In this document: positions 16,022 to 24,082 of the stretch, one piece after another
Layout of the letters: every line of letters begins with the position of its first letter
Numbering within the stretch: position 1 is the stretch's first letter
Source: Pseudomonas sp. LBUM920
GTDB taxonomy: Bacteria > Pseudomonadota > Gammaproteobacteria > Pseudomonadales > Pseudomonadaceae
Length of the DNA: 64,000 nt
Reading direction: 5' to 3'
NCBI RefSeq assembly: GCF_003852315.1
Contig: NZ_CP027762.1
Span: forward strand, 849,501-913,500
Notes under the pieces: generated by a model
Seen by the model: the letters and a program-made list of their open reading frames with translations, nothing else
What the model was told of the DNA's origin: nothing
Databases searched by the model: none
Position numbers and translations under genes: made by a program

Positions 16022-16799
16022 GGGCGTGTGCCGGCGCGGTTTGCGGGGTGGGTGTGAAGACTTTTCTGCGGCGCCAGAACAGCCAGGCAATGCCTGCTGA
16101 CAGAGCGATGATCAGCGGCGCAATCAGGCTGGCGCGCCAGAAACCAAGGTCTTGCTCGGGCACCAGAAAAGGGCCGAGGTAGGTCAGCTGTTGCTGCTCG
16201 GTGTAGGCGGTGGCCGGTACAAAAATGACGGTCAGTTTTGTCGTGTTGTCTATGGCCGAGGCCATGCCCGGGATGCTGCTGGCCACCAGTCTGCGCACGC
16301 GCGGATTGATATTGTCCGGGTCCAGTCGCGGGTCGTGCTTGATGAAAACCGAGGCGGACGCCGGCTGTACCGGCTCGCCTGGCGCGACGCGTTCAGGCAG
16401 TACCACATGCACACGCGCGACGATCACACCGTCTATGTTGGATAAGGTCGATTCCAGTTCCTGGGACAGCGCGTAGATGTAGCGTGCGCGCTCTTCCAGC
16501 GGGGTGGAGATGACGCCTTCCTTGCGAAAGATATCCCCCAGCGTCGAGCGGGCCGTTTTGGGCAGCCCCGCCGCATCCAGGGTACGCACAGCTCGGCTGA
16601 TGTCACTTGCCTTGACCCGAACAGCGACCCCGTCTTTGCCGGGCACCTTCTGGGCCCGGATTTGCTTGTCTGCCAGCTCCGCGATGACTTCGTTGGCTTC
16701 CTGCTCAGAAATATTGCGATGAAGCTCTACGCTGTCACCGCAACCGGACAGCATCAACGCTAATGAAAACAAGAATGGGGCGGTTAGGCGGCGGTACAT
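16014..16799 (-). CDS. hrcJ: Inner-membrane ring lipoprotein HrcJ (SctJ)
   Basis: 261 aa from ATG 16799. The signal sequence ends in the lipobox MLSGC (Cys 20), followed by the YscJ/FliF domain (LHRNISEQEANEVIAELAD; LPERVAPGEPVQPASASVFIK; ASSIPGM) and one C-terminal membrane helix (about 226-245). It forms the 24-mer inner ring with HrpQ. Confidence 0.95.
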   Translation of the reverse strand: MYRRLTAPFLFSLALMLSGCGDSVELHRNISEQEANEVIAELADKQIRAQKVPGKDGVAVRVKASDISRAVRTLDAAGLPKTARSTLGDIFRKEGVISTPLEERARYIYALSQELESTLSNIDGVIVARVHVVLPERVAPGEPVQPASASVFIKHDPRLDPDNINPRVRRLVASSIPGMASAIDNTTKLTVIFVPATAYTEQQQLTYLGPFLVPEQDLGFWRASLIAPLIIALSAGIAWLFWRRRKVFTPTPQTAPAHAHE

Positions 16800-16803
16800 G
16801 CAG

Positions 16804-17169
16804 CTATCCCATGCTTGAAATTTTATCGACGCCTTTCGCGACGGCGCCAATGACCTTGACGCGTGACATCACGTCGATGTGCGCTTCGGCGAGCGACTGG
16901 GGGAACTCGTTCGCGTCCTTGGTCTTTTTGTTCAGGCTCGCGTCACGAAAGCCTTTGGATACGCGTCTGGATAAAGTGTCCGAGGCTGTCGCGTCCCACG
17001 ACTGAGCGGGTGACGCCACGGCAGGCACGATGCCTTTAACGGGCTGTTCGGCCTGGCTGAGTTGGGCGTTGAAAAAGTTGATGTCAGACGCCCGGTTGAT
17101 CGCGCCAGGCGCCTCGGCTTGAGGGAGAGTGCTGCTGTTTTCCGATTGCCCAGGGGTGGTGATGTACAT
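16804..17169 (-). CDS. hrpB: Inner rod protein HrpB (SctI)
   Basis: 121 aa from ATG 17169, which has GGAG six bases upstream; an alternative ATG 12 bp earlier lacks one. The disordered N-terminal half and amphipathic C-terminal helix (SRVKVIGAVAKGVDKISSMG) suit a secreted rod subunit. It follows the pilin-like gene and its terminator and precedes hrcJ by 4 bp. Confidence 0.8.
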   Translation of the reverse strand: MYITTPGQSENSSTLPQAEAPGAINRASDINFFNAQLSQAEQPVKGIVPAVASPAQSWDATASDTLSRRVSKGFRDASLNKKTKDANEFPQSLAEAHIDVMSRVKVIGAVAKGVDKISSMG

Positions 17170-17213
17170 GTGAATCTCCATCGAACGTATCGAGTGTTAC
17201 GTGCGTCGTGACG

Positions 17214-17245
17214 ATGAAAACCTCCTCGACCTGGGCAGAGGAGGT
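17214..17245 (-). terminator. Terminator/attenuator between hrpA and hrpB
   Basis: Minus strand: ACCTCCTC (17245-17238), 10-base loop, GAGGAGGT (17227-17220), then TTTTC. It lies 10 bp after the hrpA-like stop and 45 bp before the hrpB start, so it would give abundant short pilin mRNA with partial read-through into hrpB-hrpE. Confidence 0.75.
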
Positions 17246-17254
17246 CGCGCTGAC

Positions 17255-17422
17255 TTAAGCGAATCGCAAAGACTTAATGCGGCCCGCTTTCGCTGTAGTC
17301 AGTTCTTGTTCAGCAGTCTTCTTGGCCTCTTCGACGACTTTCCTTTCTTTATCTGCGTTGATTGCGTCCAGTTGCGCCTGGTTACCCGCGCTGGAACCAC
17401 CAATACCTGAGATTGAGGACAT
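17255..17422 (-). CDS. hrpA: Small HrpA-like pilin candidate
   Basis: 55 aa from ATG 17422 (MSSISGIGGSSAG), with AAGGTG seven bases upstream. The N-terminus is Gly/Ser-rich; the rest is a charged Ala/Glu/Lys-rich helix. It is the first gene behind an hrp box, is followed at once by a terminator, and precedes hrpB. That is the layout of hrpA pilin genes. Sequence similarity between HrpA pilins is low, so the call rests on context. It is much shorter than P. syringae HrpA (about 110 aa), nearer the ~65-aa Erwinia type. Confidence 0.6.
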   Translation of the reverse strand: MSSISGIGGSSAGNQAQLDAINADKERKVVEEAKKTAEQELTTAKAGRIKSLRFA

Positions 17423-17501
17423 AGATCACCTTCTTGATTTCAAATGAAGTCTGATAGCGAGTGTTAGCTACCGTCTGAGTGGCTGTGAAGTCACCCACTT
17501 A

Positions 17502-17529
17502 TAAGTGGTGCAAGGAAATAAAGCGTTCC
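17502..17529 (-). promoter_or_regulatory. hrp box for the hrpA-hrpE operon
   Basis: Minus strand: GGAACG (17529-17524), 15 bases, CCACTTA (17508-17502). One mismatch to GGAACC. It lies about 80 bp upstream of the hrpA-like start, leaving a long leader. Confidence 0.72.
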
Positions 17530-17672
17530 AGTATTTATATGTTTAAAATTATTTCCAGTGCTGTTTGCTGAGAAGTCATTGTTGTAATGCTTGATGCTAT
17601 GTAGGCGCTAAAGTGCCCGAGGAGGTGCGAGTGGGTAAGTTTTGCCGCACTGCGTCAAGTGCACTGTTTCGG

Positions 17673-18587
17673 TTATAGGTCGAGTTGTTTGATTCGGTGG
17701 TAGAGCGTGCGTTTGGCGACACCTAATTCAAATGCGGTGATATCGACACAATGATCATTGCGCCGCAACGACTCTTCAATCAGTGCTTTTTCGATTTGTT
17801 GCAGGCGTTCCTTCAGGCTCAGCTTTCCGTCGTGCGGGTTGCTCATGGGCGTAGAGAACGGTGGCAGGCCCAGAACGAAGCGCTTGGCGGACGAACGTAA
17901 TTCGCGAATATTGCCCAGCCAGGCGTGGCACAGTAGTTGTTGCAATAGCTGGCCGGGAACAGACGGTACGGTGCATTTGAAGTGCTCGGCTTCTTCCCGG
18001 ACCATCTTCATGAACAGCGGAATGATGCGCTCCCGCTGGTGGCGCAAGGCCGGAAGTTCGAGGCTGACCACATTCAGGCGAAAGTACAGGTCACGCCTGA
18101 AGGTGCCCAATTCGACCATGTGGTGCAGTGACTGCTGAGCCGAGGCAATAACGCGCATGTCTACCGGGATGAAGCGGGTTGAACCTAGACGCTCCACGCC
18201 CCGCGACTCCAGCACCCGCAGCAGTTTGGCCTGCAGGCTCAATGGCATGCTGTCGACCTCATCAAGGTACAAGGTGCCCAGATGAGCCGCTTCGACAAAG
18301 CCGGCCCGCGATTGCACGGCCCCGGTATAGGCGCCGCTGTTGACCCCGAACAATTGGCTCTCCGCGAGGCTTTCCGGGATAGCGGCGCAGTTCACGGCAA
18401 TGAAGTTACCGCGCCGCCCCGACAAGCGATGGACCCGTTGGGCCAAAGTGTCTTTCCCGGTGCCGGTTTCACCGAGTAGCAGAATGTCGATATTGAGTGA
18501 TGCTGTGCTGTTAAGGGTGTTTTCAATACCTGAGCTGTCACTGATTGAGATGTCCGTTTCAACTTCCCTATGGTAGGCATCCGACAT
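17673..18587 (-). CDS. hrpS: Sigma-54 activator HrpR/HrpS-like (RspR)
   Basis: 304 aa from ATG 18587. It is a bare AAA+ enhancer-binding protein without a receiver domain: Walker A GETGTGKD (39-46), sigma-54 contact loop GAYTGA (85-90), Walker B region LGTLYLDEVDSM, and a C-terminal Fis-type helix-turn-helix (FELGVAKRTLYHRIKQL). It is expected to activate the hrpL sigma-54 promoter. P. syringae has tandem hrpR and hrpS; only one gene is present here. The loop has Tyr where most members have Phe. Confidence 0.9.
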   Translation of the reverse strand: MSDAYHREVETDISISDSSGIENTLNSTASLNIDILLLGETGTGKDTLAQRVHRLSGRRGNFIAVNCAAIPESLAESQLFGVNSGAYTGAVQSRAGFVEAAHLGTLYLDEVDSMPLSLQAKLLRVLESRGVERLGSTRFIPVDMRVIASAQQSLHHMVELGTFRRDLYFRLNVVSLELPALRHQRERIIPLFMKMVREEAEHFKCTVPSVPGQLLQQLLCHAWLGNIRELRSSAKRFVLGLPPFSTPMSNPHDGKLSLKERLQQIEKALIEESLRRNDHCVDITAFELGVAKRTLYHRIKQLDL

Positions 18588-18834
18588 CAAGTAAGTGCTC
18601 CATTATCACTGTGCATCATTCAGGCAACGGTCGACAGGCAAAGGCCAGCAGGTCGCGAATTATAGTTATTTTGTTGTGGTTCTGAAGTAGGAACTTACGC
18701 GCAAGACGTAGGAGAAATGAGATAGGTTTGGGGATTATTTTGCTAGGGTGTGTAGTTAGTAAAATGCCGAGTGTTAATAGGATAATTCTTAAGCGTCAGG
18801 TTGTGCGGATGGACGTCCATAAGTAGTCACCCAC

Positions 18835-18866
18835 AAAAAAGCCGATGCAATGCATCGGCTTTTTTG
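18835..18866 (-). terminator. Terminator after ychF
   Basis: A6, GCCGATGCA (18841-18849), GC-paired with TGCATCGGC (18851-18859), then T6. The hairpin is symmetric, so it can stop transcription in both directions. It sits 26 bp after the ychF stop. The rest of 18588-18834 shows no gene. Confidence 0.9.
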
Positions 18867-18891
18867 TTTGCGGTAATTACCGCAAGGTTAC

Positions 18892-19992
18892 TTATACGTT
18901 GAAACGGAAGTGCATGACGTCGCCATCTTTGACGATGTATTCCTTGCCTTCAAGGCGCCACTTACCGGCTTCCTTGGTACCGGCTTCACCCTTGTACTGA
19001 ATGAAGTCGTTGTAGGCGATGACTTCGGCACGGATAAAGCCTTTTTCGAAGTCGGTGTGGATCACGCCGGCAGCCTGTGGCGCGGTAGCGCCGACCTTGA
19101 CGGTCCAGGCGCGGACTTCTTCGACACCGGCGGTGAAGTAAGTCTGCAGGTGCAGCATTTCGTAGCCGGCGCGGATCACACGGTTCAAGCCAGGCTCTTC
19201 CAGGCCCAACGCCTCGAGGAACATGTCTTTTTCTTCGCCGTCATCCAGCTCGGCAATTTCGGCCTCGATCTTGTTGCACACTGGCACCACGATCGCGCCT
19301 TCTTCCTCGGCGATGGCCTTGACCACGTCGAGCAAGGGGTTGTTCTCAAAGCCGTCTTCAGCGACGTTGGCGATGTACATCACCGGCTTGGTGGTCAGCA
19401 GGTGGAAGCCTTTGATCACCGCTTTTTCATCGGCATTCATGCTCTTCATCAGGCTGCGCGCTGGCTTGCCCAGGGTGAAGTGAGCGATCAATTGCTCCAG
19501 CAGGCCTTTCTGAACCACGGCATCCTTGTCGCCGCCCTTGGCGTTACGCGCGACTTTCTGCAGTTGTTTCTCGCAGCTGTCGAGGTCGGCGAAGATCAGT
19601 TCCAGGTCGATGATTTCGATGTCGCGTTTCGGGTCGACGCTGTTGGAGACGTGAATCACGTTCTCGTCTTCAAAGCAGCGGACCACGTGGGCGATGGCAT
19701 CGGTTTCACGGATGTTGGCCAGGAACTTGTTGCCCAGGCCTTCACCTTTCGACGCGCCGGCCACCAGGCCTGCGATGTCGACGAATTCCATGGTGGTCGG
19801 CAGGATGCGCTTTGGATTGACGATAGCCGCCAACTCCTGCAGGCGCGGGTCCGGCATGGCCACGATACCGCTGTTGGGTTCGATGGTGCAGAAGGGGAAG
19901 TTCTCCGCCGCAATACCGGACTTGGTCAAGGCGTTGAACAGGGTGGATTTGCCGACGTTGGGCAGGCCGACGATGCCGCAATTGAATCCCAT
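18892..19992 (-). CDS. ychF: Redox-regulated ATPase/ribosome-binding protein YchF
   Basis: 366 aa, OBG-family P-loop protein. G1 motif GLPNVGKST (8-17) and the C-terminal TGS domain (YFTAGVEEVRAWTV; VMHFRFNV) are intact. YchF hydrolyses ATP and binds ribosomes. It follows pth by 21 bp on the same strand, as in many gamma-proteobacteria. Confidence 0.96.
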   Translation of the reverse strand: MGFNCGIVGLPNVGKSTLFNALTKSGIAAENFPFCTIEPNSGIVAMPDPRLQELAAIVNPKRILPTTMEFVDIAGLVAGASKGEGLGNKFLANIRETDAIAHVVRCFEDENVIHVSNSVDPKRDIEIIDLELIFADLDSCEKQLQKVARNAKGGDKDAVVQKGLLEQLIAHFTLGKPARSLMKSMNADEKAVIKGFHLLTTKPVMYIANVAEDGFENNPLLDVVKAIAEEEGAIVVPVCNKIEAEIAELDDGEEKDMFLEALGLEEPGLNRVIRAGYEMLHLQTYFTAGVEEVRAWTVKVGATAPQAAGVIHTDFEKGFIRAEVIAYNDFIQYKGEAGTKEAGKWRLEGKEYIVKDGDVMHFRFNV

Positions 19993-20013
19993 GGTGTTTC
20001 CCCTCGGTAAGAG

Positions 20014-20598
20014 TCAGGCCTTCTGGCTGTGCAGGTTTTTCATCGCACGGTTCCATTCACCGGCGAAGATATCCGGCAGCACGCCGAGGGCAAAGTCGAT
20101 GCTGGCATCGAGTTTTTCCTGTTCGGCGCGTGGCGCACGACCCAGGACGAAATTTGAAACCATACTGGCAACGCCTGGGTGGCCAATGCCGAGCCGCAGA
20201 CGGTAAAAATTATTCTGATTGCCCAGCTGCGCGATGATGTCGCGCAGGCCATTGTGCCCGCCATGCCCGCCGCCTAATTTGAGTTTGGCAACGCCGGGTG
20301 GCAGGTCCAGTTCGTCATGGGCCACCAGGATTTCTTCGGGTTTGATCCGGAAGAAGCCCGCAAGCGCCGCGACGGCTTGGCCGCTGCGGTTCATGTAGGT
20401 GGTGGGAATCAGCAGACGAACATCCTGACCTTGATGCGAAAAGCGTCCGGTCAGGCCGAAATATTTGCGATCGGCCACAAGGTTTACGCCTTGGGCGTGG
20501 GCGATACGCTCAACAAAAAGGGCCCCCGCGTTATGCCGGGTCTGTTCGTATTCGGCGCCTGGATTTCCCAGGCCAACGATCAGTTTAATGGCAGTCAC
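20014..20598 (-). CDS. pth: Peptidyl-tRNA hydrolase
   Basis: 194 aa from GTG 20598 (VTAIKLIVGLGNPG), the family length; upstream codons in the same frame are not used. Conserved stretches are TRHNAGALFVE (catalytic His region), PTTYMNRSGQAV and GGGHGGHNGLRDI. It recycles tRNA from peptidyl-tRNA released by stalled ribosomes. Grouped with rplY and ychF. Confidence 0.95.
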   Translation of the reverse strand: MTAIKLIVGLGNPGAEYEQTRHNAGALFVERIAHAQGVNLVADRKYFGLTGRFSHQGQDVRLLIPTTYMNRSGQAVAALAGFFRIKPEEILVAHDELDLPPGVAKLKLGGGHGGHNGLRDIIAQLGNQNNFYRLRLGIGHPGVASMVSNFVLGRAPRAEQEKLDASIDFALGVLPDIFAGEWNRAMKNLHSQKA

Positions 20599-20766
20599 GA
20601 CAGGGGCCCTTCCTTTGGAGTTGTGGATAACATCGCCGCAACCTGCGTGCGGCGAAAGTGGACGACAAGAGATCATTTACTCAAGAGTAAACGCCGCGTT
20701 ATCGCCCGCTTTCTCGCTACGTTTCGGTCCGCGATGTTTCCTCAAGCTCCGGCAATACAGAGTGAA

Positions 20767-21369
20767 TTACTCTGCAGCGCCTTCTTCTTCAGCTTCTGGA
20801 GCAACGCGTGGAGCGTGAACGTTGGCAACAGCTTTGTCATCACCGTGAGCCAGTGCGACAAATTCAACGCCTTTAGGGGCCTTGAGGTCGGACAGGTGAA
20901 CGATTGCGCCGATTTCCAGAGCCGACAGGTCGACTTCGATGAACTCAGGCAGGTCTTTCGGCAGGCAGGTCACTTCGATTTCGTTCAGGACGTGCGAGAT
21001 CTCGCCGCCTTTCTTGACCGGAGCTTCTTCGCCAACGAAGTGCACTGGAACGATAGCGGTCAGTTTCTGACCGGCTACAACGCGTACAAAGTCAGCGTGC
21101 AGCACGTGGCCTTTGGCCGGGTGACGTTGCAGAGCTTTGATGATCACGTTTTGCTTGGTGCCGCCAACGTTCAGTTCGATAACGTGGCTGTAAGCAGCAT
21201 CGTTTTCGAGCAGTTTGGCGATTTCTTTAGCCAGCATGCTGATGGATTCAGGGGCTTTTTCGCCACCGTAAACTACAGCTGGAACCAGGCTTGCGAGACG
21301 ACGCAGGCGGCGGCTCGCACCTTTCCCCAGGTCGGAACGCAGTTCAGCATTCAAAGTAAAATCGTTCAT
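20767..21369 (-). CDS. rplY: Ribosomal protein bL25, long (CTC/TL5) form
   Basis: 200 aa from ATG 21369 (MNDFTLNAELRSDLGKGASRRLRR). The N-terminal 5S-rRNA-binding L25 domain is followed by a C-terminal beta domain and an acidic tail (EAEEEGAAE). Pseudomonads carry this two-domain form. A 168-bp gap separates it from pth. Confidence 0.95.
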   Translation of the reverse strand: MNDFTLNAELRSDLGKGASRRLRRLASLVPAVVYGGEKAPESISMLAKEIAKLLENDAAYSHVIELNVGGTKQNVIIKALQRHPAKGHVLHADFVRVVAGQKLTAIVPVHFVGEEAPVKKGGEISHVLNEIEVTCLPKDLPEFIEVDLSALEIGAIVHLSDLKAPKGVEFVALAHGDDKAVANVHAPRVAPEAEEEGAAE

Positions 21370-21434
21370 GTTGTATCTCCAAAATAACCACATTCGCCCC
21401 AGCGTTTGCGACCAGCGCTAAAGGCGATATGGGC

Positions 21435-21475
21435 AAAAAAGCCCCGCCCCAACAGTATGCTGGGGCGGGGCGCTT
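21435..21475 (-). terminator. Strong terminator between prs and rplY
   Basis: GCCCCGCCCCA (21441-21451) pairs with TGGGGCGGGGC (21461-21471). The minus strand continues into TTTTTTG, so it ends the prs transcript; rplY probably has its own promoter. Confidence 0.9.
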
Positions 21476-21507
21476 TTCGTCAGGTTGATGTCGCTAAGGC
21501 GTGAACC

Positions 21508-22449
21508 TTAACGGAACATCGCGCTGATCGATTCTTCGTTGCTGATGCGGCGAACCGCCTCGGCAACTACCGGTGCGATATCCAATTGACGGATACGCGA
21601 ACAGGCTTGAGCTGCTGCGGACAACGGGATGGTGTTGGTCACCACCAGTTCGTCCAGCATGGAGTTCTCGATGTTCTCGATCGCTCGGCCCGACAGCACA
21701 GGGTGTGTGCAGTAGGCGAAGACTTTTGCGGCACCGTGCTCTTTCAAGGCTTTCGCCGCGTGGCACAGTGTGCCGGCGGTGTCGACCATGTCATCAACCA
21801 GAATACAGGTACGCCCTTCGACATCACCGATGATATGCATCACTTCAGAGTGATTGGCTTTCTCACGACGTTTGTCGATGATCCCGAGGTCAACGCCCAG
21901 GGATTTGGCAACAGCCCGTGCACGCACGACGCCACCAATGTCCGGGGACACGATCATCAGGTTTTCAAAGCGCTGGTCTTCGATGTCATCCACCAGTACT
22001 GGGGAGCCGTAGATGTTATCTACCGGGATATCGAAGAACCCTTGAATTTGGTCAGCGTGCAGGTCAACCGTGAGAACACGGTCGATGCCTACCACGGTCA
22101 GCATGTCAGCAACGACTTTCGCGCTGATAGCCACACGTGCGGAACGCGGACGGCGATCCTGACGGGCATAACCAAAGTAAGGGATTACAGCTGTGATTCG
22201 AGTCGCTGAGGAGCGGCGGAAGGCATCAGCCATCACGACGAGTTCCATCAGGTTATCGTTGGTCGGAGCGCAGGTCGGCTGAATAATGAAGACATCTTTA
22301 CCGCGGACGTTTTCATTGATCTCGGCTGTAATTTCACCGTCGGAGAATTTACCGACAGAGATGTCACCGAGAGGGATATGCAGCTGACGTACGACACGTC
22401 GAGCCAGATCGGGGTTGGCATTCCCCGTAAAGACCATCATCTTGGACAC
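21508..22449 (-). CDS. prs: Ribose-phosphate pyrophosphokinase
   Basis: 313 aa from GTG 22449. It makes PRPP from ribose-5-phosphate and ATP. Conserved stretches: VGKFSDGEI, DLHADQIQGFF, the PRPP-binding loop CILVDDMVDTAGTL. It lies just downstream of tRNA-Gln and ispE, a conserved arrangement. Confidence 0.97.
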   Translation of the reverse strand: MSKMMVFTGNANPDLARRVVRQLHIPLGDISVGKFSDGEITAEINENVRGKDVFIIQPTCAPTNDNLMELVVMADAFRRSSATRITAVIPYFGYARQDRRPRSARVAISAKVVADMLTVVGIDRVLTVDLHADQIQGFFDIPVDNIYGSPVLVDDIEDQRFENLMIVSPDIGGVVRARAVAKSLGVDLGIIDKRREKANHSEVMHIIGDVEGRTCILVDDMVDTAGTLCHAAKALKEHGAAKVFAYCTHPVLSGRAIENIENSMLDELVVTNTIPLSAAAQACSRIRQLDIAPVVAEAVRRISNEESISAMFR

Positions 22450-22495
22450 GCGCAGTACCTAGAGGCTGAGGGTAACCTGGATGAGTATTAGAAAA

Positions 22496-22570
22496 TGGCA
22501 GGGGCGGCTGGATTCGAACCAACGCATGGCAGGATCAAAACCTGCTGCCTTACCGCTTGGCGACGCCCCT
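22496..22570 (-). tRNA. tRNA-Gln (TTG anticodon)
   Basis: 75 nt on the minus strand. Acceptor AGGGGCG pairs with CGCCCCT, anticodon loop TTTTGAT carries TTG, T-arm GGTTCGAATCC, encoded CCA. No clear promoter is seen between it and ispE, so it may be processed from an ispE-tRNA-prs transcript. Confidence 0.95.
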
Positions 22571-22606
22571 GTATCTGTTGCAACGAGTACCCAGTACTCG
22601 GTTCCT

Positions 22607-23458
22607 TTAGAGCAGACTTTGCAGCTTGCGATGCAACATCGAAACGTTGCTTCCCTTTGCTACAAACCCTGTAAGGGTCTCTGTAAGAAGGGCCGAGACT
22701 TTATCAGCTTCAGCTTTGCTTGGGAAGCCCCCAAACACACAACTTCCAGTTCCGGTTAATTTTGCTTCGGTAAATTTACCTAACAAATTCAAAGCGTTAC
22801 GTACCTCTGGATAACGCCTTGCTACAACCGGTAAGCAGTCATTTCGACTGTTTCCCTTGGGAACGGGGCGCACTTTAATGGGAGGAGAGTTACGTGTCAA
22901 CAGTGGATCTGAAAAAATTTCTGCTGTACTTACAGATACTTGCGGAACAAGCACGACATACCAAGGCTCTTCGGGGTATTCCGGGGTGAGTTTCTCCCCC
23001 ACTCCCTCGGCAAAAGCGGCGTGTCCACGCACGAAAACCGGGACGTCAGCGCCCAGCGTCAGGCCCAGCGTAGCCAAGCGATCGTGGTCCCAACCCAGTT
23101 GCCACAAGTGATTGAGGCCGAGCAGCGTCGTCGCGGCATTTGAGCTGCCACCGCCGATGCCACCGCCCATGGGCAAAATTTTATCGATCCAGATGTCGAT
23201 GCCCAGGGGGCAACCGGATTGTTCCTGAAGTTTTTTTGCGGCCTTCACAATCAGGTTGCTGTCGTGGGGCACGCCTGCGAATTCGGTGTGCAGCTGAATC
23301 ACGCCATCATCGCGTACGGCGAAGGTCAGTTCATCGCCGTAGTCCAGAAATTGAAACAGCGTCTGCAGCTCGTGGTAGCCGTCTTCACGGCGACCCAGAA
23401 TGTGCAGCATCAAGTTGAGTTTGGCGGGGGAGGGCAGCGTCAGCGTTGTAACAGTCAC
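22607..23458 (-). CDS. ispE: 4-diphosphocytidyl-2-C-methyl-D-erythritol kinase
   Basis: 283 aa from GTG 23458. GHMP kinase of the MEP isoprenoid pathway: PAKLNLMLHI near the start and the ATP-binding loop PMGGGIGGGSSNAA at about 97-110. It follows lolB by 2 bp, so the two are probably cotranscribed. Confidence 0.96.
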   Translation of the reverse strand: MTVTTLTLPSPAKLNLMLHILGRREDGYHELQTLFQFLDYGDELTFAVRDDGVIQLHTEFAGVPHDSNLIVKAAKKLQEQSGCPLGIDIWIDKILPMGGGIGGGSSNAATTLLGLNHLWQLGWDHDRLATLGLTLGADVPVFVRGHAAFAEGVGEKLTPEYPEEPWYVVLVPQVSVSTAEIFSDPLLTRNSPPIKVRPVPKGNSRNDCLPVVARRYPEVRNALNLLGKFTEAKLTGTGSCVFGGFPSKAEADKVSALLTETLTGFVAKGSNVSMLHRKLQSLL

Positions 23459-23460
23459 GT

Positions 23461-24078
23461 TTATTGCCCCAGCTTGCGCGGTTGCCAGTCCTTGATCACC
23501 AGTGTGACGTCAAGGTCGGTGCCATGCAGCTTGATGCGCTCGGGCAGCCAATAACCGCTCTGTTGCACGTAGCTGAGGTACTCCACCTGCCAGCCATCTT
23601 GCTCCAGCGTGGCCAGCCGACTGTCGCCATTGAGGCTCAGGCGACTTTTGCTGTCCGGCGCGGGCAAACCGCGAACCCACCACACCAGGTGCGAAACGGG
23701 CAGCTTCCAGCCTATTTGCTGCTCCAGCAATTCTTCCGGCGACGCCGCTTCATAGCGTCCCTGGTTGGCCACTTCCAGGCTGACTTGCCCCGGGCGTCCC
23801 GTCAGGCGAGCCGCGCCGCGGCCCAGTGGGCCGGACAGGCGAATATCGTAATAGTCCTGACGCTGCAGCCAGAACAACGTGCCGCTGCCGGAATCTTTTG
23901 GCGCGCGAACCCCGACCTTGCCTTCGATCTGCCAGCCATCAATGCTGCTGAGCTGATCCTTGTGTTGTTTCCATTGCGCCGGGTTGCCCTGGCCTTCAAC
24001 GGATTCGCGGGCGCCGAAACCCGCGCAACCGGCGAGCAGGGCGATGAAGCTGAAAACAATTACGTGGCGCAAGAACAT
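23461..24078 (-). CDS. lolB: Outer-membrane lipoprotein receptor LolB
   Basis: 205 aa with signal and lipobox LLAGC (Cys 18). The mature part has the LolB features DGWQIEGKVGVR and a Trp-rich stretch SHLVWWVRGLPAP. It takes lipoproteins from LolA and inserts them in the outer membrane. It lies between the TPR lipoprotein gene (4 bp away) and ispE. Confidence 0.95.
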   Translation of the reverse strand: MFLRHVIVFSFIALLAGCAGFGARESVEGQGNPAQWKQHKDQLSSIDGWQIEGKVGVRAPKDSGSGTLFWLQRQDYYDIRLSGPLGRGAARLTGRPGQVSLEVANQGRYEAASPEELLEQQIGWKLPVSHLVWWVRGLPAPDSKSRLSLNGDSRLATLEQDGWQVEYLSYVQQSGYWLPERIKLHGTDLDVTLVIKDWQPRKLGQ

Positions 24079-24082
24079 AAGC

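Noticed and set aside
18910..20010. 366-codon plus-strand frame
   Set aside because: Exact antisense of ychF, with composition skewed to Asp/Val/Gly/His.
20634..20656. CGCCGCA/TGCGGCG hairpin between rplY and pth as a terminator
   Set aside because: The stem is short and no T run follows on the minus strand; too weak to call.
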